This document shows, one piece after another, positions 15,720 to 27,400 of a stretch of 44,379 bases of DNA. The DNA comes from Prevotellaceae bacterium (GTDB lineage: Bacteria > Bacteroidota > Bacteroidia > Bacteroidales > Paludibacteraceae): positions 1 to 44,379 of the forward strand of contig JAISXJ010000119.1 of NCBI GenBank assembly GCA_031270565.1, read 5' to 3'. How positions within the stretch are numbered: position 1 is the first letter of the stretch; every line of letters starts with the position of its first letter. A program made the position numbers and the translations under genes. The notes under the pieces were generated by a model that saw only the letters and a program-made list of their open reading frames with translations, was not told the DNA's origin and searched no databases.

Positions 15720-16295
15720 ATGTCAATGAGAACCAAGATTCAAGTACAGGTTTTAGGGGTTTCGACACCCAAAGTTCAGTCGGAGATATGTATATTGCTT
15801 CTGGGAGAGTGTGACGGTTCCCGCCACGTCCCTGTTGTAATCGGCAATCAGGAAGCATACGCCATCGTCTCTGCTATGGAGGTGCCTGCCGTCAAACGTA
15901 CTCTGGTACACGACCTGTTTATCAAATTGACAACACATTATCACATCAATCTCCGCGAAGTTTATATTTACAGATTTCAGGAGGATGTTTTTCTTGCCGA
16001 AGTCCACTTTGAACATCTTGAAGAGCTGTTCACCTCAACGGTACGTGTCTCTGACGCCATCGCGCTGGCTTTGCGCGGCGGATGTCCGATTTATACGGAA
16101 GAGTCTATTTTGACCACCGACACCACAGTAACCGTTAAGACATCGAAACCGTTCCACGAACTGACACTTCCGGAACTTCAAGAGATGTTACAACTATCCG
16201 TCAGTAAGGAAATGTATGAGCAGGCTGCACTTATCCGTGATGAAATCAGTCGTCGTCAATCTGCACAGACATCAAATGATTCTTTTATATTTTAA
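15720..16295 (+). CDS. Bifunctional nuclease family (DUF151) protein with UVR motif
   Basis: The 191-residue protein begins MSMRTKIQVQVLGVSTPK. Residues about 5-130 match the BFN/DUF151 domain: LLLGECDGSRHVPVVIGNQEAYAI, then RTLVHDLF, the YIYRFQEDVFLAEVHFE strand region, and VSDAIALALRGGCPIYTEE. A C-terminal UvrB/UvrC-type motif (LPELQEMLQLSVSKEMYEQAALIRDEISRR) follows, an arrangement common in Bacteroidetes. The family is annotated as nuclease from a plant homologue, and bacterial activity is largely untested. It is the first gene of a run of five closely spaced genes. The next starts 12 bp downstream. Confidence 0.88.
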   Translation: MSMRTKIQVQVLGVSTPKVQSEICILLLGECDGSRHVPVVIGNQEAYAIVSAMEVPAVKRTLVHDLFIKLTTHYHINLREVYIYRFQEDVFLAEVHFEHLEELFTSTVRVSDAIALALRGGCPIYTEESILTTDTTVTVKTSKPFHELTLPELQEMLQLSVSKEMYEQAALIRDEISRRQSAQTSNDSFIF

Positions 16296-16307
16296 AATTG
16301 TTACGCT

Positions 16308-17567
16308 ATGAAACTTCGTTTAATTGTGATGAATTTTTTCCAGTTCTTCGTTTGGGGAGCATGGATGATGACGCTTGGTCATTATGGTTTTGTTGAGAAA
16401 CACTGGGACGGTGCACAGTTTGGGCTGGTCTTCTCAACGATGGGATTTGCTTCGCTCATTATGCCGACCCTTTTTGGCATCCTCGCCGACAAATGGAAAG
16501 CAAACTACGTTTATGCTATTCTGCATTTGCTTTTTGGCATTACGATGTGCTTTTTGCCTTTTATTGACGCTCCGACGCCGTTCTTCTGGGTTTTGCTGCT
16601 TGCAATGTGTTTCTATATGCCCACCATCGGATTGGACAATTCTATCGGATTCAGTGTATTAAAAGGGGAGGGAAAAGACCCTACCAAATATTTCCCGCCC
16701 ATACGTGTTTGGGGTACAGTGGGCTTTATTGTGGCGATGTGGCTCACTAATCTGTTCACCAAAGAGTGGGGACTTGGACAAAGTATCAGGGTGTCTTTCT
16801 TTATTTCTGCCGTTGGCGCATTTTTCCTGTCGCTCTTTTCCTTTATTCTGCTGCCGACCATCAAAAAAGTAGAAAATAAGTCTGCAGGCAAAAAATCTCT
16901 GGTAGAAAAGTTAGGCTTGGAAGCATTCGTATTATTCAAACAAAAGAAAATGGCGGTGTTCTTCATCTTCAGCCTCTTTCTCGGCGGCGCACTGCAACTT
17001 ACCAATGCATACGGCGACAGCTTTTTACAGGATGCAAACGTCTTTAAGAAAGGTGAGCTGATTAATAATTTTTCAACCATCATTCTCTCCATCTCACAAA
17101 TCTCCGAGACGCTGTTTATTCTTGCCATTCCTTTCTTTATGAAGAAATTCGGCATAAAAAAGGTGATGCTAATCAGTATGTTTGCGTGGGTTTTGCGTTT
17201 TGGACTGTTTGGATTTGCCGAAAATTCGGCGTTAGGTTTTGCATTGATTATTGTGTCGTGCGTGGTTTACGGTATGGCATTTGATTTTTTCAATATTTCG
17301 GGCGCACTATTCGTAGAACAGAATACCGATTCAAAAATTCAGTCCTCTGCACAGGGCGTATTTATGCTGATGACTAATGGTATCGGCGCCGTTTTGGGAA
17401 ATATCATTGCAGGGCAGGTTATCGCTAAATGGTTTGAAACCAAAGTAGGCGAAGAACTCATAAAGGACTGGTCAAATATCTGGCTTGTATTTGCCGGATA
17501 TGCACTTATCATAGCCCTGTTGTTCGCGGTTATTTTCAAATACAAACATACGGCACAGAAAGCCTGA
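16308..17567 (+). CDS. MFS nucleoside:H+ symporter-like permease (NupG family)
   Basis: The 419-residue protein has about 12 hydrophobic segments. The N-terminus (MNFFQFFVWGAWMMTLGHYGF) and the FGILADKWKANYVYA and KYFPPIRVWGTVGFI segments resemble the nucleoside-proton symporter group of the major facilitator superfamily, which imports nucleosides across the inner membrane. Substrate specificity cannot be read from sequence alone. It lies 12 bp after the nuclease gene and 17 bp before lptB. A nuclease next to a nucleoside importer suggests nucleic-acid salvage, but this is inference. Confidence 0.85.
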   Translation: MKLRLIVMNFFQFFVWGAWMMTLGHYGFVEKHWDGAQFGLVFSTMGFASLIMPTLFGILADKWKANYVYAILHLLFGITMCFLPFIDAPTPFFWVLLLAMCFYMPTIGLDNSIGFSVLKGEGKDPTKYFPPIRVWGTVGFIVAMWLTNLFTKEWGLGQSIRVSFFISAVGAFFLSLFSFILLPTIKKVENKSAGKKSLVEKLGLEAFVLFKQKKMAVFFIFSLFLGGALQLTNAYGDSFLQDANVFKKGELINNFSTIILSISQISETLFILAIPFFMKKFGIKKVMLISMFAWVLRFGLFGFAENSALGFALIIVSCVVYGMAFDFFNISGALFVEQNTDSKIQSSAQGVFMLMTNGIGAVLGNIIAGQVIAKWFETKVGEELIKDWSNIWLVFAGYALIIALLFAVIFKYKHTAQKA

Positions 17568-17584
17568 GACATTAGACATTATTT

Positions 17585-18337
17585 ATGAAATCAACCTCAA
17601 TGGTGCTTCGCACCGAACACCTTTATAAACTCTACGGCAAGCGCACGGTGGTGAACGATGTCTCCATTGAGGTACATCAGGGTGAGATTGTCGGGCTGCT
17701 CGGACCGAATGGCGCCGGTAAAACTACTACGTTCTACATCGCAACAGGATTGATTACGCCCAATTCCGGTCATGTTTTTCTGAACGATATAAATATTACC
17801 TCCTATCCCGTCTATCGGCGGGCACAGGCGGGTATTGGCTATCTGGCGCAAGAGCCGTCGGTGTTTCGGAAGATGACGGTAGAGGATAACATTCGTGCCG
17901 TGCTGGAGATGACCTCTTTCTCAAAAGAGCAGCAGCACGAAAAGCTCGAAAGTCTGATTGCCGAGTTTCATCTGGAACTGGTACGAAAAAATATTGGCGA
18001 CCGCCTTTCGGGCGGCGAACGACGGCGTACCGAAATCGCCCGCTGTCTGGCAATAGAGCCTCATTTTATTATGCTTGACGAACCTTTTGCCGGCGTTGAC
18101 CCGATTGCGGTACAAGATATACAGGATATTGTATGGCATCTGAAAGAACGCAATATCGGCATCCTGATTACCGACCACAATGTTGATGAGACGCTTGCCA
18201 TTACCGACCGCGCCTATCTGCTTTTTGAGGGGAAGATTCTTTTTCAGGGCGCTCCCGAAGACTTGGCTGCCAATCCGGTTGTCAGGGACAACTATCTCGG
18301 ACGGGATTTTGAGTTGAAAACAAAAACCCGCATCTAA
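17585..18337 (+). CDS. lptB: LPS export ABC transporter ATP-binding protein
   Basis: The 250-residue ATPase powers extraction of lipopolysaccharide from the inner membrane with LptF/LptG. All ABC motifs are present: Walker A GPNGAGKTT, Q-loop YLAQEPSVFRKMTVEDNI, signature LSGGERRRTEIARCLA, Walker B FIMLDEPFAGVDPIAV and switch His in ITDHNVDETL. The FRKMTVEDN and FAGVDPIAVQDIQ stretches are characteristic of LptB within the ABC superfamily. A second ATG at 17600 is a possible start. lptA, lptC, lptF and lptG are not adjacent, which is usual in Bacteroidetes. Confidence 0.93.
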   Translation: MKSTSMVLRTEHLYKLYGKRTVVNDVSIEVHQGEIVGLLGPNGAGKTTTFYIATGLITPNSGHVFLNDINITSYPVYRRAQAGIGYLAQEPSVFRKMTVEDNIRAVLEMTSFSKEQQHEKLESLIAEFHLELVRKNIGDRLSGGERRRTEIARCLAIEPHFIMLDEPFAGVDPIAVQDIQDIVWHLKERNIGILITDHNVDETLAITDRAYLLFEGKILFQGAPEDLAANPVVRDNYLGRDFELKTKTRI

Positions 18338-18365
18338 CGTCTGACCGTATCAATTGTTATCACCT

Positions 18366-19295
18366 ATGTCGAACAGCAACATTATGAAAAAGACTTCGTG
18401 GGTCAGTATGGCGGGTAATGCCATTCTGGCGACTGCGAAGATTGTTCTTGGTCTGTTGGCGGGAAGCGTGGCGGTGGTTAGCGATGGCGTTGACTCATCT
18501 GCGGATGTGGCTATATCCATTATTATGATTTTTACAGCCAATCTTGTCAATCGCCCGCCAAGCAGAAAATATGTGTACGGATACACCAAAGCCGAAAACA
18601 TCGCAACCAAAGTGCTGTCTATAGTGATTCTGTATGCCGGTATCCAGATGCTTATTGCATCGGGAAAAAGCATCTTTTCGGGAGCAGAGCGCACGATGCC
18701 CACAGTGATTGCCATCTATGTTACGCTGTTTTCCATTGTCGGCAAACTGCTGCTGGCGTATTATCAATACCGCCAGGGCAAGCGCATCAACAGTTCGCTG
18801 CTGAAAGCAAATGCCGTTAATATGCGCAATGACGTTCTTATTTCCGTGAGCGTATTAATCGGGCTGTTCCTTACCTTCGGACTGAAATTACCTATACTTG
18901 ACGCAGTTGTCGGGCTGTTGGTGAGTTTGTTTATCATCAGGTCGGCATTTTCGATATTTATGGACTCCAATGTGGAACTGATGGACGGCGTAAAGGACGA
19001 AACGGTTTACAATCGCATTTTTGAAGCAGTTGACAGGGTAGATGGAGCAAAAAACCCGCATCGGGTACGGTCGCATCAGATTGGCTCGCATTACCTTATC
19101 CTGCTTGATATTGAAGTTGATGGCAACCTCTCGTTGCTCGAAGCTCACTTAATCGCTAATCAGGTCGAAACAGGCATCAAACAAGCCGTTGAAAATGTGT
19201 ATGATATTGTCGTACACGTAGAGCCGACGGGCGTGCAGCATCACGCAGAAAAGTTTGGTGTTTGCAAAGAAATGATTGACTTATCAATTACTTAA
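18366..19295 (+). CDS. Cation diffusion facilitator (CDF) family transporter
   Basis: The 309-residue protein has six membrane segments and a C-terminal cytoplasmic domain (VDRVDGAKNPHRVRSHQIGSHYLILLDIEVD). It would export divalent metal ions in exchange for protons. In membrane helix 2 the metal-site pair appears as DSSAD. In helix 5 the usual HxxxD of zinc/iron members appears as NMRND, so the histidine is replaced by asparagine. This suggests selectivity other than the standard zinc site, and I therefore give no specific symbol. The ATG at 18366 is preferred over a TTG at 18354. Another ATG is at 18384. It lies 28 bp after lptB. Confidence 0.88.
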   Translation: MSNSNIMKKTSWVSMAGNAILATAKIVLGLLAGSVAVVSDGVDSSADVAISIIMIFTANLVNRPPSRKYVYGYTKAENIATKVLSIVILYAGIQMLIASGKSIFSGAERTMPTVIAIYVTLFSIVGKLLLAYYQYRQGKRINSSLLKANAVNMRNDVLISVSVLIGLFLTFGLKLPILDAVVGLLVSLFIIRSAFSIFMDSNVELMDGVKDETVYNRIFEAVDRVDGAKNPHRVRSHQIGSHYLILLDIEVDGNLSLLEAHLIANQVETGIKQAVENVYDIVVHVEPTGVQHHAEKFGVCKEMIDLSIT

Positions 19296-19315
19296 TTTAA
19301 TATGTTTTTTAGTCT

Positions 19316-21367
19316 ATGAAAAAAATCTTTATCTATGCAACTATGATTGCAACACCTGCACTGTTAGCTACTTCGTGTGGCAGACAACAATCCCAAGCGC
19401 TGACTTCGGGTATTCATCAAGAATATTTAGACACAACCGTCTCTCCGAAGCAGGATTTCTATCAATATGCCTGTGGCGGCTGGATGGCGCTTCACCCGCT
19501 GACGGCGGAATATGCGCGTTTCGGCAGTTTCGACAAGCTGGCGGAGGACAACCAAAAACAACTCAAAGAGTTGATTGTTTCCATTGCGGAAAGACAGCAC
19601 AAGAGTGGTTCCATTCCACAGAAAATAGGCGATTTGTATAATCTCGGTATGGATTCGGCAACCACTGAACAGCAAGGCGCAGAGCCTCTCAAGACGGTTC
19701 TTACCTCGTTGCTTTCCCTGCAAACCAAAGAAGGACTGACGGACAAACTGGCGGAATTGGCGCTGGACGGCACCTCGCCGCTTTTTGGTGTATTCGGCGA
19801 AGCAGACCCAAATAACAGCACGCAACGTATTGCGTGGATATGGCAAACGGGGCTTGGTATCGGCGACCGCGACTATTATCTCGAAGCCGGTATGAAAGAC
19901 AAACGCGACGCATACGTTGTGTTGCTCTCAAAACTGCTGTCCCTGTCGGGTTATGCCGAAATTGCCGGACTAACAGGACAGGAAGAGGCTGCCGCCAAAC
20001 AGGTATTGGCATTGGAAACGGAACTGGCAACGGCATTTATGGACAAAAATACAATGCGCGACCCCTATAAAACCAGCAACATCCGCACGGTTGACGAATG
20101 GCAAAAACTCATTCCTTCTATTGATGTAAAAAGATATTTGGCTGCGCTGGGCTTGCAGGAGGTTACCTCCGTAAATATCGGACAGCCCGATTACACCGCC
20201 GCATTGAACAAAATCATTGAGAAGACCGATATTAACACCATTCGCACCTATCTCGCCTGCCAAATCATCACCGGCGCGGCGCCCTATCTGAACAGCGCTT
20301 TTGTGGATGCGCATTTTGATTTCTTTGGCAAAACGCTTTCCGGCAGAACAGAACAGCGTCCGCGCTGGAAGCGTGTGGTTGGTACGGTTGACGGCGTTCT
20401 GGGCGAAGCCGTCGGACAGATGTACGTGGAGAAATATTTTCCCGCAGCCGCCAAAGAACGGATGTTACAGCTGGTTGATAACCTCAAAGAGGCTTTGCGT
20501 GAACGAATCGCACAAAACGGGTGGATGAACGATTCTACCAAAGATAAATCCTTTGAAAAGTTAGACGCTTTCATTGTCAAAATCGGCTATCCCGACCAGT
20601 GGCGCGATTACAGCAGTCTGACCGTTGCCAAAGACAGCTATTTTGCCAACATTGAGCGGGCGCAACGCTTTGAAACGGCATACCATCTGGCGAAAATAGG
20701 AAAGCCTATCGACCCCAAAGAGTGGCTGATGACCCCGCAGACCGTGAATGCCTATTACAACCCAACAACTAACGAAATCTGTTTTCCGGCAGGTATTCTG
20801 CAACCGCCCTTCTTTGACATGTATGCCGATGATGCGGTGAATTACGGCGCTATTGGCGTGGTAATCGGACACGAAATGACGCACGGATTCGATGACCAGG
20901 GGCGTAACTACGACAAAAACGGTAACCTCAGCAACTGGTGGGGAGAAGATGATGCAGTCAATTTCGCCGCACGTACCAAAGTTCTGGTAGATTATTTTGA
21001 CAACATTGACGTTTTGCCGGGCGTAAAAGCCAATGGCACATTCACACTCGGTGAAAATATCGCGGACAATGGCGGATTGAACGTATCGTTTGTAGCGCTG
21101 CAAAAAGCCAAAGCACAGGGAACAATTACGGATGTTATGGACGACTTCTCTGCCGATGAACGTTTCTTTATTGCCTACGCTAACGTATGGGCGGGGAATG
21201 TTCGCGACGAAGAGATTGTACGCCGTACCAAAGAAGACCCTCATTCGCTGGGGCGTTGGCGGGTGAACGGCGCTCTGCCGCACATCAACGTCTTTGCGCA
21301 GACATATAACCTGCAGGAGGGCGACGCCATGTACCTTGCGCCCGAAAAACGCGCTGACATCTGGTAA
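19316..21367 (+). CDS. pepO: M13-family (neprilysin/PepO) metallopeptidase lipoprotein
   Basis: The 683-residue protein has a lipoprotein signal (ATSC, lipidated Cys about residue 21). The zinc site VIGHEMTHGFDDQG has ligands His519 and His523 with catalytic Glu520, and ENIADNGGL supplies the third ligand Glu580. The substrate-binding NAYYNPTTNEICFPAGILQPPFF and the terminal APEKRADIW are typical of the family. It cleaves peptides up to a few kDa, probably at the periplasmic face of a membrane. It is the last gene of the five-gene run, 20 bp after the CDF gene, and is followed by a strong hairpin. Confidence 0.95.
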   Translation: MKKIFIYATMIATPALLATSCGRQQSQALTSGIHQEYLDTTVSPKQDFYQYACGGWMALHPLTAEYARFGSFDKLAEDNQKQLKELIVSIAERQHKSGSIPQKIGDLYNLGMDSATTEQQGAEPLKTVLTSLLSLQTKEGLTDKLAELALDGTSPLFGVFGEADPNNSTQRIAWIWQTGLGIGDRDYYLEAGMKDKRDAYVVLLSKLLSLSGYAEIAGLTGQEEAAAKQVLALETELATAFMDKNTMRDPYKTSNIRTVDEWQKLIPSIDVKRYLAALGLQEVTSVNIGQPDYTAALNKIIEKTDINTIRTYLACQIITGAAPYLNSAFVDAHFDFFGKTLSGRTEQRPRWKRVVGTVDGVLGEAVGQMYVEKYFPAAAKERMLQLVDNLKEALRERIAQNGWMNDSTKDKSFEKLDAFIVKIGYPDQWRDYSSLTVAKDSYFANIERAQRFETAYHLAKIGKPIDPKEWLMTPQTVNAYYNPTTNEICFPAGILQPPFFDMYADDAVNYGAIGVVIGHEMTHGFDDQGRNYDKNGNLSNWWGEDDAVNFAARTKVLVDYFDNIDVLPGVKANGTFTLGENIADNGGLNVSFVALQKAKAQGTITDVMDDFSADERFFIAYANVWAGNVRDEEIVRRTKEDPHSLGRWRVNGALPHINVFAQTYNLQEGDAMYLAPEKRADIW

Positions 21368-21387
21368 GCGACTGTTTGCATTAACTG

Positions 21388-21442
21388 GCAGCGGCTGCTC
21401 CTGTTGGGGCAGCCGCTGCTGTGCAAGGGGCTTTTTTATTTT
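21388..21442 (+). terminator. Terminator between convergent pepO and the giant adhesin gene
   Basis: GCAGCGGCTGC (21388-21398) pairs perfectly with GCAGCCGCTGC (21409-21419). Flanking TTGCA/TGCAA bases can extend it. A T-rich run (CTTTTTTATTTT) follows after a short spacer. It serves the + strand operon, and the - strand gene ends at 21454 just beyond. Confidence 0.75.
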
Positions 21443-21453
21443 CTAATTACAGT

Positions 21454-24400
21454 TTACTGTACCATCAACTTGCCGTAGTAAACCTCGTGCCTGCCGGTGG
21501 TGATGCGCACCAGATACATACCACTCTGATTAAAACCTGTCAGGCGTATCGGATATGTCTCCGGCTCCAATGTCATCAGACGAATACCTGCATTGTTGAA
21601 CACCTCTACCGTTAAACCGTTGCGATCGGCGGCAGTGAAATCGGCTTCGATTCTTACTTCGTCGCCACAGGCAACCGGATTCGGCAACAGGTAGAATGTT
21701 AACATATTCGGAAACATTACACCCGTTCCGATGGTTACTACAAGCGTATGGATGCTGTCGCAACCGGTGGACGCAGGGTTGATAAAGATAAATTCGTGTT
21801 CGCCTGCAGATACAGTCGCCGGAATCACCGTATCACGATAGCTGTAAGGCAAATCGTCAACATTGATGGTAATGGTATCGCTCGTTCTGATGTGCGAAGC
21901 GTGCGTGAGCGTCAGGATTATCGTCGAGTCGCAACCGGTGGACGAAATCAGATTACGCCGGTAAATGCCCGCCTGCAATTCATTAAAACCATTCTCCAGA
22001 TAGGGTTCATCATCGCAGATTGACGCGCTGATATGACTGATTCCGGTCTCCAAAACGGTCAGGTTAAGCGTCAGATATTGATAATCTCCCGAAGGCTGTT
22101 TCTTTGTTCCGCCAAATGTAAATGTTCCTGCATGACTTAACTGCGTTGCTGGAATATCAAATATATCTTCCGTATAATCATACCCCTGACAAACAATATC
22201 ACTTACAAAGACGTTTTCAGTCGGCATTACGTTAATATTTCCGATATGCAGGTCATTACTTCCATTGCCGGCTACCGTTGATTCGCCGTAGAAAGCAATG
22301 CGAATATCCTTGCCTCTGTAAGCCGACAAGTCAATCCCTATCCGTTCTGCCACGTGCGGAAGCTGATTAAAGACATAATCGCCATCAGGCTTGTTATTCC
22401 AGACAGTGGCGTTGGCAGCGTTCCACGTTGCACCTGCATCATCCGAGATGATGACCATAAACTGGTCGTCAGGCTGACCTGCCGGATTCTTTATCGGGTT
22501 GGCAGAGTTATAACTCGTCAGAGCCACGTCAAAGAGCAGTACAGCCGTTGTATCCACGTGAATGGTCGGCGACACCAGCCAGTAATATTGACCGGCGGTA
22601 TAAAGATAGATTTTTGTATGCGGTTTTGTAATGCCGTTATTTGTTGTAACCCTGCTCCAGCCACTCGTTGTTGCCGACAGACTGCCACCGTTAAATACAT
22701 TTGAAGTCAATGCTCTATATTTGTTCCAACAAATGGGCGGATAGGTAGTATTGCCAAACGTTTCCTCAAAAGGAATCGTATATATGTCGCAAGGTGTCAT
22801 AAAGGAGGCTTCCGCTGACCAGAGCGACTTGTCCACACACTGGTTTTGCACATAGTAATAGTAGGTTTTCGACAGCGACAGCCCTCCTATCGTAACGGGA
22901 TGCGTTGTTACAAGCGTGTCCGCTACGTCTGCTGTCTGCGTCGTCGGGTCAATGGACGTTGAGGAGACAAGCACACGCCATCCGGTGAGCGGCACATTGC
23001 CCGGCTCCCAGTCTATACTTACCGAATCACCCGCCGCAGAAGCCGTCAGGTTGCGCGGCGTCATACATGTCGCCTCCTGAATGGCAATGTTATCCACAGC
23101 CGCCGACGGTTGCGCACCCGCCGAGCCGTCATTTTTCCAGAAGAATACCAAGTGATACACCCCCGTTGCCGGTATCTGAAATACATCGGAAAAGAGTTGC
23201 CACGTATCGTGTGCGGAGAAATTACTGTTGCCAATCTCCACCCATCCCTCCGGTATGACGTTAGTCTCATCCAGACCATACGCGGCGCCAGAGGAGAGAT
23301 TAACGACGTAAGGCACAAGAAATACACGCATTAGGTCAAAAGCAGATTCTCCATTACTTTGCCATTCAAAATCTATGGAATAGACAGTACCGACATTCAG
23401 ACGTATATCTCTGTAAGCGTAGGCGTGAGAAAGGGATGTGTCTGTATATTCATTTGTAACGCCATCATCGTTGGAGATATACAGACCGCTGTTGCCGCCG
23501 GCAGCTGCGGCAGCGCCAATAGTCCACCTGTTCTCACCTTCGCTATTGCTGAAAGACCATTTAACATTATCCGTCGGAGTTTCAAAGTCAGCAAAGAACG
23601 GCACTGTATCCAACTGCGGCGTGATGAAAGTGAACATTCCCCACGCAGTGGTACCGCCACCGCTGCACAATCCACGCACATAGACATAATGCATGACTTT
23701 CTGACTTAATTCCGTAAGGTTTACGGCAGAAGTCGTTAATCCATAGTTGCTGTAAATGCCTGTCGGCAACGTATCCAGCGAGGCTGTTGTATGCGCCTGC
23801 GTATCTGCCACCACCTGCCACGTTACCGCGTCGCTTTCCCACGACAGACCGACAGTTGTTTCTGTCAAGTCCGTTACGGAAATAATGGGTGCATAACATC
23901 TCTCCTCTTCAAAGTGGAAGTTGTCTATGGCTGCCGGCGTACCTCCTGCTCCATAGCCGTCGTTCTTCCAGAAGAATGTCAACCGGTATATGCCCGTTGT
24001 CTGTAATGTGAATGAATAGGAATAATTTTGCCACGACGTTTCCCCTTGAAGATTACCGTTGCCTATATCTGTCCATCCTGCCGGTGTGGTGTTTGTGGCA
24101 AAGGTCATACCGTAAGCATTGCCGGAAGAGAGTTCTACCGTATCCGGAATGAGGAACGCCCGCAACAGGTCGTAATCCTTTTCTCCACCGGCTTTCCAGT
24201 CAAAACGGACGGTGTACCGTTGTCCGGCTTGCAGTGATACCGTTCTGTAAGCATAGGTATATGTAGCTTTGTTAGTGGGGAAAGAATAAGAATTGCTTAC
24301 ACCGCCGTCATCCGAAACGTATAATGCGCTTGCGCCGCCGTTGCAGGTTGCACTTCCAACAGCGAAACTGTTCCCGCCGCCATTCGACGAGGTACGCCAC

Positions 24401-27400
24401 ATGTCGGCATCGGTCTCAAAGCCGGAAATAACCGGTGGCGTTTCAATTACCTGATTTGTATAAACGGTTACCGGTCCACGCCATGTGCTTGTACCGTCTG
24501 CCCCGCAGTCGGCTTGCACATAGATATCGTAACACGAAGAGAGCGCTAACTCCGTCAACAAATATGGACTGGTTACGTTGGTAATAAGCCTGCCGCCTGT
24601 TGCGGGATTGAATCCGTAAGCGCCGACCTTCAAATGTCGGGCTGTTTCCGGAAAGGCTATCTCCACAGAGGCGTCGGTAATGGCGTTCACCGTGAGAGAA
24701 GCAGGTCTGATACACGCTGGAATCCGTTCCACCAGAACATTATCAATAAAGAATGTATTATCAGCCTGACGTTGCGACCGGAACGCAAGATATTGCCCCG
24801 TTCCACCGTAACCGCTTAACGACACCACCAACTCCTGCCACGTACCGGTTGCGGTAGGCGATACGGTGGTTAATGAATCAAATGTTGTTATATCGGTCGG
24901 GTCGGTCAGTATGCCTACGGTAATACTGTCATGGAGGCTTGGTTTATATGCCATAAACGATAACTGCGCCGTAGTAAGTAGGTCTGTAATTTCCGGCAGT
25001 ATGGTAAAAGCGTCGGTTCCTGCGGCGGATGTGAAACAGAGCGATGCCCCTGCTGCACCGTAGCGGTATGTTGTATTGCAATATGGCGGCTTGCTGCCTG
25101 TTGCACTGCCAACCGTCCAACATTCCGGCTGTAAGCCGATGCCTCCGTTGCCGTTAAAATGTTCGGCAAATGGCAGGGATACCTGAGAAGCGCATGTCGT
25201 ACGAAACCCTGTCAATCGGGTATATCTTTCCCCATAACTGTTATCCTGACAGACTGTCTGCACGTAAACATAATAGTTGGTACGCTCTGCAAGTCCGTGA
25301 ACGGTATATTTAAACACGCCATTGACAATATCAACTATCGTATCCACGGCAAAGGTTGAGATGGTATCCGCATTTGCCGTATTGTTCCCGACATTAACGG
25401 TAGAAACCTGAATACGGAACTTGTGATCGTTCACAGACAGCGGTTGCCATGCGATGGTTGCGCCCTCGTGTGTAATATCGGCAACGCTTACGTCGGCAGG
25501 CGACTGACAGTCGTTGATAACTCCCAGATGCACATTGCCGAGACAGGCGGTATAGGATTTTTGAGCTGCATCGCCATCCACCATAAAGGCGATATACCTG
25601 CCCGTATCTGTATAGGAGTGGAAGCTGACGGCATAAGAGGCTTTGATTCCCAGCGTAAGAGTAGCCACCGGCTCAAAGGTAGAAGCATCAGCCTGATCGG
25701 TCATAACGCCCACCACAAGAGGCACGCCTGTGAGATTGGCATAGCCGTCAAATCGCAGGCTCAATCCGTTTACGCCGGTGGTGAGGTTCGGCATAATGGC
25801 AAGTAGCTTCGTCGATGTGTAGTCATCGCCATAATAGCCGTACAGACTTAATACTTTAACGGTTGGCGTGTCGCTACTGTTTACAATGTGTGGCGGCATG
25901 ATTTCTTCCTCCGGAATATTACCTGTTTTAACCGTCAGATAGCGCCAGCAAGTCGGGCTGACATTTTCACCGTAAGTGTTAAACTGCTCCACGACAGGAA
26001 TGGAAACGGGCTGACAACCGGTAATAAATGAGGCAGCCGCCCATGCTGACGTTCCAACATCGCCACATTCCGCCCGTATATAAACATGATAGGAGACAGA
26101 GGACTGAAGGCTGGTCAGGTCAAGATAATTATCCGATGTAGATAAATTATCGACATCTCCGGCGCTCTCCTCCGGATTAATGGGAACGATGGAGAGCTTA
26201 ACGTTATAGGTATCGGCATTTTCCGACATCCACTTCACACGTCCCGAATTATGGGTTAATGATGTAACAGTTATATTCCTCGGTGTCGTACAGGCAAGCG
26301 GCAACGTGCGACACGACAGAAGCGTCCATTCGCTTACGCCATCCACGATGCCACAGTTGGCACGAAGATAAATGTCGTAAAGCGTATCCGGTAGCAGGTT
26401 TGTAAGTTGATACGACTGTGAAGCGGTAATATCAACAGGTGTTTTTCCATTCGGGTCGAAGCCTGAAACGTCATAAACAAGTTGCCATGCTGTTTCCTCA
26501 CCTCCGTTTGTCCACGCGACCGTTATTGATGTACTCTCTGAGGTGTGCCCGGTAAGGGTTGGTTGCGGACAAACCACCTGTGTTGTGAAAACCGCGTGCC
26601 TCCACACACTCTTGACATTCTGCCCGCAGGACGTTCTGATATAAACATGGTAAAGGGTATTGCCTGTCAGTCCGCTAACAGCAAACGGCTTGACGGAAGT
26701 TTGTACATTGACTATACCGTTCTCCGTACTTGGGTCTGATAACACAGTGGTTGCAATCTTTATATCCCACAGAGAAGCTCCTACTTCCCGGTCTAACCAG
26801 CTAATCTCTGCCGAAGACCGTGTAATATTTTCTACCTTAATGCTGTCCACCGCACGGCAAAGCAGCTTTTCGACAAGGATGTTATCTACAGCTGCGGGCG
26901 GCTGGACGCCTGACAAGCCGTCGTTCTTCCAGAAGAATACAAGGTTGTACAGTCCGGCAGCAGGTACGTTGTATTCCGCCGACCGGGTATTCCACAGTGC
27001 CGACGAGTTGAGTATGCCTCCGCCGACGTCTATCCAGTTATCGGGCGTCGGGTTTTTGTCCACAGTCATGTCATAAGCGTTACCGGCTACCGGTTCAACT
27101 GTTGCCGGCGTCAGGAAGACACGCATCAAATCGTAGTCGCCTTCGCCATTCCCCATCCAGTCAAACTGGAATGTATATTCTCCGGCGGCATCCAGACTTA
27201 ATGTTCTGACGGCATATACATACGACGTTGCATCAACGTTGTAATGATTTGTTGCACCGGCGGTATTGTTGCTGATGTATAATCCGTTTGAACCGTTACT
27301 GCCGACTGCCGTGCCGAAGACCCATTTGTTGGCTTGTGTTCCGTTTTTTAGCAACCATTGCCGGTGTTCCGTTTCATCCTCAAAGCTGCAAATATATGGA

